Shown here one piece after another: positions 5,581 through 12,525 of a DNA stretch of 12,525 bases. The stretch's first letter is position 1; each line of letters starts with the position of its first letter. The translations under genes and the position numbers were made by a program. The DNA is taken from assembly GCA_012271225.1 (NCBI GenBank), contig JAAXGS010000135.1, positions 1 through 12,525 on the forward strand, in the 5' to 3' direction. This DNA is from Dehalococcoidia bacterium (lineage in GTDB: Bacteria > Chloroflexota > Dehalococcoidia > UBA6926). The notes below the pieces were generated by a model that was given only the letters and a program-made list of their open reading frames with translations, had not been told where the DNA came from and did no database searches.

Positions 5581-6921
5581 GTGGCGATACAGGCTGACGA
5601 GTCAGCGAAAGAGTTTGTGCTCCGCACCGTCAAGGAGCGCAACGTCAAGTTCATCAGGCTGTGGTTTTCCGATATTCTGGGGAACCTGAAGGGGTTCTCC
5701 CTGAGCCCGGCGCAGTTGGAGGTTGCCCTTCAGCACGGTATCGGATTCGACGGCTCCGCCATCGAGGGCTTCGCGCGCGTCGATGAATCGGACATGGTCG
5801 CCGTGCCGGATCCAAGCACGTTCGCCATTCTGCCCTGGCGGCCTGAGCACCCCGGGGTTGCCCGCGTCTTCGCGGACATCTACACCCCGGAGGGAGAGCC
5901 GTTTGACGGCGATCCCCGCTATGTTCTCAAACGCAACCTGCAGCACGCCCGCGATCTGGGCTACACCTTCTACGTGGGCCCGGAACTGGAGTACTACTAT
6001 TTCCGCGCGCCGGACGATCCAACGCCCGTGGATGACGGGGGCTACTTCGATCAAATGCCGCTGGACATCGCCTCCGACCTGCGGCGTGAGACCATCCTCA
6101 CCCTGGAGGAGATGGGCATTGAAGCGGAATACAGCCACCATGAGGTGGCCGCCGGACAGGATGAGATCGTCCTCCGCTACACCGATGCGCTGACCATGGC
6201 CGATAACTGCATGACGTACCGCCTTGTCGTGCGGGAAATCGCGCGGCAGCACGGCGTTCACGCCACGTTCATGCCAAAGCCCATCTCCGGGCAGAACGGC
6301 AGCGGCATGCACACGCATCAGTCGCTCTTCCGGGGAGATGAGAACGCCTTCTATTCAGAGGATGATCCGGATCATCTGTCACCGCTTGCCCTCAACTACA
6401 TCGCGGGCATCCTGACGCACGCGCCCGCCTTCACGGCGATCACCAATCAATGGATCAACTCCTACAAGCGTCTGGTGCCGGGCTATGAGGCGCCGGTCTA
6501 TCTCACGTGGGCGCACAGGAACCGGTCAGATTTGATCCGCATCCCGCGCGTCCCGCCGGGCAATCCGGAGGCGGCCCGCATTGAATACCGCGCGCCGGAC
6601 CCCGCCTGCAACCCGTATCTCGCGTTTTCCGTCATGCTCGCGGCCGGGCTGGAGGGCATAGAGCTTGACCTTCAGCCGCCCCAACCGGTGAATGAGAACG
6701 TCTTCGCCATGACGGAGGAGCGCCGGCATGAGCTGGGCATCGGCGTGCTGCCGGGGAGCCTGCATGAGGCGATCAGCCTGGCGGAGAACAGCCAACTGGT
6801 TCGCAAGGCCCTGGGCGACCACGTCTTCGCCAGCTTTATTCAGAACAAGCGGATTGAATGGGAATCATTCCGCAGCCACGTCACGGACTTTGAGGTTGAC
6901 CGCTATCTTCGCACCCTGTGA
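5581..6921 (+). CDS. glnA: Glutamine synthetase type I, GSI-alpha-like
   Basis: This is a second, shorter glutamine synthetase of 446 residues. It carries GFDGSA (55-60), GPELEYYY (133-140), HHEVAAGQDEI (186-196), KPISGQNGSGMHTHQS (233-248), NSYKRLVPGYEAPV (293-306) and HRNRS (312-316). It lacks the GSI-beta insertion and has phenylalanine (F375, in NENVFAM) where the adenylylated tyrosine would be, so it cannot be controlled that way. GFARVDESD (63-71) keeps the arginine (R66) typical of GSI-alpha enzymes, implicated in feedback inhibition by glutamine in Bacillus. The C-terminal pattern (MTEERRHELGIGVLPGSLHEA, then EW...RYL) is also GSI-alpha. The start is GTG 5581, which places the conserved N-terminal helix correctly; nearby purine runs (AGGAA at 5566-5570) are weak ribosome sites. 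Both synthetases have intact active-site motifs and are probably active; a special role for this one cannot be deduced. Confidence 0.95.
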   Translation: MAIQADESAKEFVLRTVKERNVKFIRLWFSDILGNLKGFSLSPAQLEVALQHGIGFDGSAIEGFARVDESDMVAVPDPSTFAILPWRPEHPGVARVFADIYTPEGEPFDGDPRYVLKRNLQHARDLGYTFYVGPELEYYYFRAPDDPTPVDDGGYFDQMPLDIASDLRRETILTLEEMGIEAEYSHHEVAAGQDEIVLRYTDALTMADNCMTYRLVVREIARQHGVHATFMPKPISGQNGSGMHTHQSLFRGDENAFYSEDDPDHLSPLALNYIAGILTHAPAFTAITNQWINSYKRLVPGYEAPVYLTWAHRNRSDLIRIPRVPPGNPEAARIEYRAPDPACNPYLAFSVMLAAGLEGIELDLQPPQPVNENVFAMTEERRHELGIGVLPGSLHEAISLAENSQLVRKALGDHVFASFIQNKRIEWESFRSHVTDFEVDRYLRTL

Positions 6922-6965
6922 GCAACTGGAGCACGCCATTGACGCCTAGGGAGGAGTGTGTCTTA

Positions 6966-6986
6966 CTAGCCTTACCGGACGGCTAG
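6966..6986. promoter_or_regulatory. Inverted repeat upstream of the methyltransferase gene
   Basis: CTAGCC (6966-6971) and GGCTAG (6981-6986) form a six-base inverted repeat around nine bases, ending 16 bases before ATG 7003. It overlaps a weak -10-like TAGAAC (6984-6989), so it could be an operator for a regulator or for the methyltransferase itself. It could also be a weak terminator for the glnA gene; no T run follows. Confidence 0.3.
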
Positions 6987-7002
6987 AACAAGGGACTGAG
7001 TC

Positions 7003-7710
7003 ATGGCCACACAGCAAACGCTATCAAACCTGCCCTTGCTCGTTGAGAGGCAAACTCCCAATGGCATCGTTAGCCCTCGCACATCGGACCCCGCAACTCT
7101 CCCAGCCACAAACCAAGAGGTAGAAGACCATGATCGAGGAGTGTTTCTGCCGTTACCCGAGGATACATTTGACATAATCTATGCCGATCCTCCCTGGGAC
7201 TACAAGGGCCAGTTGCAGCACGCCGGCCCAGGTAGTCGGGATACTGGAGGCGCAGTCCGCCACTACCCTACCGTCAGGCTTGAGGATCTCAAGAGACTAC
7301 CAGTATGGGATGTCGCTGCGAAGGACTGCCTACTCTTCATGTGGGCAACAAGCCCGCATCTTGACCAAGCCATTGACTTGGGCAAAACGTGGGGATTCAG
7401 TTGGGCAACAATCGCGTTCGTATGGGACAAAGTTCGTGTGAACCCCGGTTTCTACACCCTGTCACAGTACGAGTTGTGCCTCGTCTTCAAGAAAGGAAAG
7501 ATACCGACGCCCCGCGGTGCTCGAAATGTACGCCAGAGTGTGGTAGCGCAACGGAAAGCCCACTCTGCGAAGCCTGATGAGGTACGACGGAGAATAGATC
7601 GGATGTTTCCTCAAACGAAGAAGATCGAATTGTTTGCGCGTCAGGAACTGAACGGCACATGGACTGCTTGGGGGCTACAGACAAGTGAGGCAACGACTTT
7701 CTATTCGTGA
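7003..7710 (+). CDS. DNA adenine-N6 methyltransferase, MT-A70/MunI-like (type II modification enzyme)
   Basis: This 235-residue protein is predicted to transfer a methyl group from S-adenosylmethionine to adenine N6 in DNA, protecting the host from the neighbouring nuclease. It contains the catalytic motif DPPW (62-65, in FDIIYADPPWDYKG), the MT-A70 blocks LLFMWATSPHL and FVWDK, and the C-terminal HSAKPDEVRRRIDRMFP followed by KIELFARQ. These are the core features of MT-A70-like enzymes, a group that includes bacterial MunI-like DNA methyltransferases. About 50 N-terminal residues precede the core without recognised motifs. ATG 7003 is supported by AAGGGA (6990-6995) seven bases upstream. The endonuclease gene overlaps its 3' end, so both are probably on one mRNA with the methyltransferase made first. 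CAATTG specificity is inferred from the partner gene, not from this sequence. Confidence 0.92.
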   Translation: MATQQTLSNLPLLVERQTPNGIVSPRTSDPATLPATNQEVEDHDRGVFLPLPEDTFDIIYADPPWDYKGQLQHAGPGSRDTGGAVRHYPTVRLEDLKRLPVWDVAAKDCLLFMWATSPHLDQAIDLGKTWGFSWATIAFVWDKVRVNPGFYTLSQYELCLVFKKGKIPTPRGARNVRQSVVAQRKAHSAKPDEVRRRIDRMFPQTKKIELFARQELNGTWTAWGLQTSEATTFYS

Positions 7711-8212
7711 TGTCTGGCAGAATTACTCAACGAAACAAGGGCTTGCCGCTGAAGATTTAGTCATCGCTGTCCTGCGTGACCACGTGTCTTCAGATGACGC
7801 CCTCTTGGTTCAGCCCAAACCCACGGATTTGGCAGGAATTTACGGCCAAACGGCAACAGGGCGTCCTCACGGGATTCGTCCCGAATTTGTAATCAAGCAC
7901 ACACTGACCGGAAAGTCCATATGGGGGGAGGTCAAGCGGCAGAACAATCGTGGTAACGCGCATGAACGAGCAGCAAAGTACTTCGCTCCCGGAATCGTTG
8001 CTTCAGCACAAGAGATCGGGAAGCTAAGCGTCAATGTGTTTCCGTTCTGGTTGATTTTCATGAATGGGATAGCAGACGACGCCAGATACCGCCAAGAGAT
8101 CTCACACTGGTTCAAAGGAATCGATCGACACCTTTTCCTATGGACAGGGGAGCGGGATGCTTCAGCGCTCGTCGAACATTTTGATCGGAACATCAAGCCC
8201 TTACTACAGTGA
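7685..8212 (+). CDS. Type II restriction endonuclease, MunI/EcoRI-like fold, predicted CAATTG
   Basis: The 175-residue product resembles R.MunI (C^AATTG) as I recall it. The central block reads RPEFVI (65-70), then WGEVKRQ (80-86), then GNAHERAAKYFAPG (90-103), then VFPFWLIF (118-125) and HLFLWTGERD (149-158). The candidate PD-(D/E)xK residues are E67, E82 and K84. Their spacing of 15 and 2 equals that of MunI D83, E98 and K100, but the first aspartate is glutamate here. The GN-x2-ER motif is shared with EcoRI and lies in the DNA-recognition region. MunI is about 202 residues; this protein is shorter, partly because a stretch between KRQ and GNAHER is missing. The GTG start at 7685 overlaps the methyltransferase gene by 26 bases and has GGGGG about ten bases upstream. 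No controller-protein gene is present. Activity is unproven because of the D-to-E change. Confidence 0.85.
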   Translation: MRQRLSIRDVWQNYSTKQGLAAEDLVIAVLRDHVSSDDALLVQPKPTDLAGIYGQTATGRPHGIRPEFVIKHTLTGKSIWGEVKRQNNRGNAHERAAKYFAPGIVASAQEIGKLSVNVFPFWLIFMNGIADDARYRQEISHWFKGIDRHLFLWTGERDASALVEHFDRNIKPLLQ

Positions 8213-8235
8213 ATACTACCACATTTAGCCCTCAA

Positions 8236-8283
8236 GCGAACTTGCATCCCCGTGCGCGAACTTCGCCAGGTGGCCATGCGAAC
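8236..8283 (+). repeat. Three GCGAAC repeats upstream of gltB
   Basis: GCGAAC occurs at 8236-8241, 8256-8261 and 8278-8283, with periods of 20 and 22 bases, roughly two helical turns each. The first two extend to GCGAACTT. The last overlaps the -35 position of the candidate gltB promoter. The arrangement suggests stacked activator sites; the factor is unknown, and the words do not match the GlnR consensus. Confidence 0.4.
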
Positions 8284-8299
8284 ACGGCAGGCAATCGTG

Positions 8300-8305
8300 T
8301 ACAAT
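8300..8305 (+). promoter_or_regulatory. Candidate -10 element of gltB
   Basis: TACAAT (five of six matches to TATAAT) ends five bases before ATG 8311. No Shine-Dalgarno sequence precedes the ATG, so transcription may start at or near the A of the start codon, giving a leaderless mRNA. The -35 position (about 8277-8282) has no consensus match, which suits activator dependence. The element overlaps CAATTG at 8302-8307. Confidence 0.5.
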
Positions 8306-8307
8306 TG
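8302..8307. other. CAATTG, predicted target of the adjacent restriction-modification system
   Basis: This palindrome is the recognition sequence of MunI/MfeI, to which the upstream nuclease is related. By reading every AATT in the window I found no other copy. It overlaps the -10 element of gltB, and adenine methylation would fall inside or beside that element. The specificity of the local enzymes is inferred. Confidence 0.5.
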
Positions 8308-8310
8308 GCT

Positions 8311-11300
8311 ATGGCCAACATAAACGCACGTCAGCGGCGGCGGCCTGACGCGCCGCCCCTGTACGATCCCATCCACGAGAAGGACGCCTGCGGGACCGGT
8401 TTCATCGCCCGGGTCTCCGGCGAGCCCTCACATGACATCGTCAGGCAGGCGGTCACCGCCGTCACGAATCTGACGCACCGGGGCGCGGTCTCAGCCGATG
8501 CGCGCACCGGCGACGGCGCGGGCATCCTGACCCAACTCCCGCGCAGGCTGTTGACGCGAGAGCTGCGCGCGCGCGGCATCAACGGCGTCGATGACAATGA
8601 CGTTGCCGTCGCCATGGTTTTCTTCACACAGAATGACGCTGAGGGAACGTCCCACGCCATGCGCGTCATTGAACAGGAGACGGCGTGGCGCGGCCTCCGC
8701 TTCCTCATGTGGCGAGACGTCCCCACGGACCCGTCCGTGCTCGGTGAGCAGGCCCTGGCCACGCTGCCGGACATCCGTCAGGGCATCGTGGCCCGCCCGC
8801 CGAACATGGAGAGTGACGCCTTTGAGCGCGTCCTGTACCTGATCCGCCGCTCCGTCGAGGCGGAGATGACATCCCGCGGCGATGACGAGTTCCACATCCC
8901 GTCCTTCTCGTCACGATCCGTCGTGTACAAGGGCCTGCTCGTCGCGCCGCAGCTCTCCGGCTTCTATCTCGATCTCCGGGACCCGGACTTTGAGTCCGCG
9001 CTGGCCGTCTTTCATCAGCGCTACTCCACCAACACGTTCCCCAACTGGCAGCTCTCACAGCCGTTCCGTTTCCTGGCCCACAACGGCGAGATCAACACAC
9101 TGCAGGGCAACCGCAACTGGTTGCGCGCGCGTGAGGCCGATCTGCACTCCGATGTGTGGTCGGCGGAGGACCTTCGAGCCATCACGCCCGTCACATCGGA
9201 CGCGGTCTCCGATTCGGCGTCGCTTGACCACGTCTTCGAGCTCCTGCAGGTGTCAGGACGCAGCCTCCTGCACTCCATGATGATGCTCACCCCTGAGGCG
9301 TGGGAGAACATGCCGAACATGGATCCTGACCTGCAGGGGTTCTACCGGTTTCATGCGGCGTTGACGGAGCCGTGGGACGGCCCCGCCGCCCTGGCGTTCT
9401 CAGACGGTGAGATCGTCGGCGCGTCGCTGGACCGCAACGGCCTCCGCCCGGCGCGATTCCTGGTCACCCGGGACGGCCTGGTGGTGATGGCCTCGGAGGT
9501 CGGCGTTCTGCCGGACATTGCGGATGACCGGATCATCGAGAAGGGCCGACTTGGCCCCGGCCAGATGATCGCCGTCGACACGCGCAGCGGCCGCATCCTG
9601 CGCAATGATGACATCAAACGGGACATTGCCACGCAGAAGCCCTATCGGGAGTGGGTGGAGCGGCAGATCATCAATCTGAACGTGCCCATTCACGCCCGAC
9701 CGAACGGCGCCGTCCCTCATCCGGAATCGGAGATGCACCTGCTCCGCCGCCAAAAGGCATTCGGCATGACGGCGGAGGAGCTGCTGATCATCATCAAGCC
9801 GTTGGTTCAGGAGGGCAAGGACGCCACGTACTCCATGGGGGACGACACGCCGTTGGCCGTGTTCTCCCGCATGCAGCCCTCCTTGTTCAACTACTTCAAG
9901 CAGCGCTTTGCGCAGGTGACGAACCCGGCAATCGACCCCATCCGTGAGGTCATCGTCATGTCCGCGGAGACCTATCTGGGGCCGCGTGACAGCCTGCTGC
10001 GTGAACGGGAAACCGCCGCGCACCTCCTGGCAATCCCCGGCCCTGTCATTCGTGATCATGAACTGGACGCGATCCGCCGGACGGAATCGACGCGCCTGTC
10101 ATCGGTCACCCTGCCGACTGTCTTTCCGGTCGCGGACGGCCCGGACGCGCTTGAGCAGGCGCTGGATGACCTGTGTATGCAGGCCGTGTCCGCAGTGGAC
10201 ACCGGCCACTCGATCATTATTTTGTCAGACCGGCCTGTGGATGAGCAGCACGCGCCAATTCCCATGATGCTGGCCCTGGGCGCGGTGCATCAGGAGTTGA
10301 TCCGCCGCGGCAAGCGCACGCGCGCCAGCCTGATCTGCGATACGGGCGAGGCGCGGGAGGTGCACCACTTCGCCGCGCTCATCGGATACGGCGCAAGCGC
10401 GGTGAACCCCTACCTGATCTGGGAGAGCCTTCGAGAACTCTTTGAAAAAGGGGAGTTCAAGGGCGAGGAGGATGAGGACTACACCCTCGCCAAGTATCAG
10501 GCGTCCGCAAACAAGGGCGTGCTCAAGATCATGTCCAAGATCGGCATCTCAACGGTCACGTCCTACCATGGGGCGCAGATCTTTGAGGCAATCGGTCTCA
10601 GCGACGGCGTCGTTGAGCGCTGCTTTGCTGGCACACCGTCCCAGGTGGGCGGACTCGGGTTCCGTGAACTGGCGCTGGACGTGCTTACCCGCCATGAGCG
10701 CGCGTTCGATTCTGATCTGACACCCCGGTCACGGCTTGAGGACCACGGCTTCATCCGCTACCGCAAGAGCGGGGAGTTTCACGCCAACAACCCGATTGTG
10801 GTGCGCACCCTGCACCGCGCCGTCCGTTCCGGCGAGTATGAGGACTACATTCCCTATCGCGACGCGCTGAACAACCGGCCCGTCACATCGCTGCGGGACG
10901 TGCTGACGTTCAGGCACGCGCGAGACCCCGTTCCCATCGACGAGGTTGAGCCGATAGAGGCGATCTGGAAACACTTCGCCACCGGCGCCATGTCGCTCGG
11001 CGCGCTCAGCCCCGTCGCGCATGAGACGCTGGCCATGGCGATGAACCACATCGGCGGCGCGTCCGACACGGGCGAGGGCGGCGAGGACCCGCGGCGCTTT
11101 CGCGGCCTGACGCGGGGCTACAACGCCAACTCCAAGATCAAGCAGGTGGCATCCGGCCGGTTCGGCGTCACGCCGGAGTATCTGGCGATGGCGGAGGAGC
11201 TCGAGATCAAAATGGCGCAGGGCTCCAAGCCCGGCGAGGGCGGTCAACTGCCCGGCCACAAGGTCATTGAGTACATCGCCTACATCCGTCACACGCAGCC

Positions 11301-12525
11301 GGGGATCACGCTCATCTCCCCGCCGCCACACCATGACATCTATTCCATTGAGGACCTTGCGCAGCTCATCTACGACCTCAAAACGGTCAACCCGCGCGCC
11401 AGGATCAGCGTCAAGCTGGTGGCGGAGGCGGGCGTGGGGACAATCGCCGCCGGCGTCGCCAAGGGCTACGCGGACAAGATCCACATCGCCGGGCATGACG
11501 GCGGCACGGGCGCAAGCCCGCTCTCATCCATCAAGAACGCCGGCACGCCGTGGGAACTGGGACTGACGGAGACGCAGCAGGTGCTGGTGATGAACGATCT
11601 GCGCGGACGGGTCAAGCTGCGCACGGACGGCGGTATGCGAACCGGCCGGGACGTCGTGATCGCGACGATGCTCGGCGCGGATGAGGTCGGCTTCGGCACC
11701 GTTTCCCTGCTCGCGCTGGGCTGTGAGATGGCCCGGCAATGTCATCTGAACAGCTGCCCGGTCGGAGTCGCCACGCAGCGGGACGACCTGATCTCCAAGT
11801 TCAACGGCTCCGTTGAAATGGTCGTTAACTACTTCACGTTTGTCGCCACAGAGGTGCGGGAGATACTCGCGCGCATCGGCGTCCGCTCTCTCAATGAGAT
11901 CATCGGCCACCCGGAACTGCTGGAACTGCGGCCGGACATCGATGACCTGGATCGGGCGCGGTTTGTGGACGCGGGCCGACTGCTTGTTCCGCCCGACCCG
12001 ACGTTTGAGCGCCCCGTCAGCAATCGGCAGGACCGCAATGACCGCCCCAATGACTCCAAGCTGGATGACCACATTCTGGCGGAAATCGGCGCCGCCATCG
12101 ATAGCAGGACGCCGTTCGCCGGGTCCTATGAGGTCACAAACGCGCAGCGCACCATCGGCGCGCGCCTGTCCGGAGCCATCGCGCACCGCTACGGAACCGC
12201 GGGGCTGCCTCCGGGAACGATCGATCTTTCATTCACGGGCACGGCCGGCCAGAGCTTTGGCGCGTTTCTCAGCGAGGGTGTGCGGATGACCCTGACCGGG
12301 GAGGCCAATGACTACGTTGGCAAGGGCATCTCCGGCGGAGAGTTGATCCTGCGCCCGCCGGCCGGGGCGGACTTTGCGTCACACCGCAACTCCATCATGG
12401 GCAACACCTGCGTGTACGGCGGAACGGGCGGCTACGTGTTCGCCGCCGGACGCGCGGGGGAGCGGTTCGCCGTCCGCAACAGCGGCACGCAGGCGGTGGT
12501 GGAGGGTGTGGGCGACCACGGCTGC
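8311..12525 (+). CDS. gltB: Glutamate synthase large subunit (3' end outside window)
   Basis: GOGAT makes two glutamates from glutamine and 2-oxoglutarate, closing the cycle with the glutamine synthetases upstream. The frame is open for 1405 codons to the window edge, near the usual length of about 1500. A 26-residue propeptide precedes the catalytic cysteine C27 (HEKDACGTGFIAR) of the class II glutaminase domain, which contains LAHNGEINTLQGNRNW (255-270). A central domain (about 460-760) is followed by the FMN-binding synthase domain (about 870-1180) with TGAMSLGALSP, SDTGEGGEDP, KPGEGGQLPGHKV and AGHDGGTGASPLSS. The 3Fe-4S cysteines are C1138, C1144 and C1149 (C-x5-C-x4-C). The beta-helix domain ends in VEGVGDHGC. 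ATG 8311 is the only sensible start ahead of the propeptide. The small subunit gltD is not in the window and may lie downstream. Confidence 0.97.
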   Translation, partial: MANINARQRRRPDAPPLYDPIHEKDACGTGFIARVSGEPSHDIVRQAVTAVTNLTHRGAVSADARTGDGAGILTQLPRRLLTRELRARGINGVDDNDVAVAMVFFTQNDAEGTSHAMRVIEQETAWRGLRFLMWRDVPTDPSVLGEQALATLPDIRQGIVARPPNMESDAFERVLYLIRRSVEAEMTSRGDDEFHIPSFSSRSVVYKGLLVAPQLSGFYLDLRDPDFESALAVFHQRYSTNTFPNWQLSQPFRFLAHNGEINTLQGNRNWLRAREADLHSDVWSAEDLRAITPVTSDAVSDSASLDHVFELLQVSGRSLLHSMMMLTPEAWENMPNMDPDLQGFYRFHAALTEPWDGPAALAFSDGEIVGASLDRNGLRPARFLVTRDGLVVMASEVGVLPDIADDRIIEKGRLGPGQMIAVDTRSGRILRNDDIKRDIATQKPYREWVERQIINLNVPIHARPNGAVPHPESEMHLLRRQKAFGMTAEELLIIIKPLVQEGKDATYSMGDDTPLAVFSRMQPSLFNYFKQRFAQVTNPAIDPIREVIVMSAETYLGPRDSLLRERETAAHLLAIPGPVIRDHELDAIRRTESTRLSSVTLPTVFPVADGPDALEQALDDLCMQAVSAVDTGHSIIILSDRPVDEQHAPIPMMLALGAVHQELIRRGKRTRASLICDTGEAREVHHFAALIGYGASAVNPYLIWESLRELFEKGEFKGEEDEDYTLAKYQASANKGVLKIMSKIGISTVTSYHGAQIFEAIGLSDGVVERCFAGTPSQVGGLGFRELALDVLTRHERAFDSDLTPRSRLEDHGFIRYRKSGEFHANNPIVVRTLHRAVRSGEYEDYIPYRDALNNRPVTSLRDVLTFRHARDPVPIDEVEPIEAIWKHFATGAMSLGALSPVAHETLAMAMNHIGGASDTGEGGEDPRRFRGLTRGYNANSKIKQVASGRFGVTPEYLAMAEELEIKMAQGSKPGEGGQLPGHKVIEYIAYIRHTQPGITLISPPPHHDIYSIEDLAQLIYDLKTVNPRARISVKLVAEAGVGTIAAGVAKGYADKIHIAGHDGGTGASPLSSIKNAGTPWELGLTETQQVLVMNDLRGRVKLRTDGGMRTGRDVVIATMLGADEVGFGTVSLLALGCEMARQCHLNSCPVGVATQRDDLISKFNGSVEMVVNYFTFVATEVREILARIGVRSLNEIIGHPELLELRPDIDDLDRARFVDAGRLLVPPDPTFERPVSNRQDRNDRPNDSKLDDHILAEIGAAIDSRTPFAGSYEVTNAQRTIGARLSGAIAHRYGTAGLPPGTIDLSFTGTAGQSFGAFLSEGVRMTLTGEANDYVGKGISGGELILRPPAGADFASHRNSIMGNTCVYGGTGGYVFAAGRAGERFAVRNSGTQAVVEGVGDHGC

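Larger units (their letters stand above)
6950..8215 (+). other. Probable acquired restriction-modification island within the GS-GOGAT cluster
   Basis: Two genes between the second glnA and gltB differ in base composition from their neighbours. Hand counts of 60-base samples gave about 52-55% GC here (7021-7080, 7981-8040) against 68-73% in glnA and gltB (4501-4560, 11041-11100). Their codons use A and T at third positions freely. Content and composition indicate horizontal acquisition. No integrase, transposase or convincing target-site duplication is visible, so boundaries are approximate. Confidence 0.7.

Noticed and set aside
5602..6318. Minus-strand open frame opposite the second glnA
   Set aside because: It is antisense to conserved active-site codons and has no recognisable domains; it is an effect of codon bias.
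6962..8206. CTTACTA at 6962-6968 and 8200-8206 as a target-site duplication of the island
   Set aside because: Seven bases can recur by chance, and the right copy lies inside the endonuclease coding sequence, not at an outer edge.
8213..8310. A GlnR box in front of gltB
   Set aside because: The GCGAAC repeats have C, not G, at the first fixed position of GnAAC and have no GTnAC partner 11 bases upstream.
10729..11496. Minus-strand open frame opposite gltB
   Set aside because: It is antisense to the conserved FMN domain of gltB and lacks its own start context or motifs.

Overview
The window is a GC-rich bacterial chromosome segment, apparently from an uncultured or little-studied lineage. 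A Chloroflexota-like organism seems most likely to me. The reasons are a DUF1461 membrane protein beside rpoC, a LipA of that general style, a GlnR-type orphan regulator also known from Actinobacteria, start codons sitting directly behind -10 elements, and very acidic RpoC and high-GC codon use. This placement is an inference from gene content; an actinobacterial relative cannot be excluded.

Layout. 1-1257 is the 3' part of rpoC, ending in a very acidic tail and followed by a strong hairpin terminator. 1364-2092 encodes a four-helix DUF1461 membrane protein, apparently from a promoter that overlaps the rpoC terminator. 2172-3059 (minus) is lipA, lipoyl synthase. 3140-3826 encodes an OmpR/GlnR-type response regulator with a degenerate phosphorylation pocket. 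3988-5457 and 5581-6921 are two type I glutamine synthetase genes, one of the GSI-beta and one of the GSI-alpha kind. 7003-8212 is a compact type II restriction-modification pair of lower GC: an MT-A70-like adenine methyltransferase and a MunI/EcoRI-fold endonuclease. 8311 to the end is gltB, the large subunit of glutamate synthase, cut off by the window edge.

How it fits together. The regulator, the two glutamine synthetases and gltB form a GS-GOGAT ammonium-assimilation cluster. A GTAAC-N6-GTAAC direct repeat between the regulator and the first glnA matches the GlnR box consensus (GTnAC-N6-GnAAC), so the cluster plausibly contains its own nitrogen regulator and one of its targets. The restriction-modification pair interrupts the cluster and looks acquired. 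Its predicted target, CAATTG, occurs once in this window by my reading, and that copy overlaps the candidate -10 element of gltB immediately downstream. This raises the untested possibility that the methyltransferase affects gltB expression.

Stretches without genes are short (none exceeds about 165 bases) and are covered by the regulatory entries. I found no rRNA, tRNA, CRISPR array, transposase or insertion sequence.
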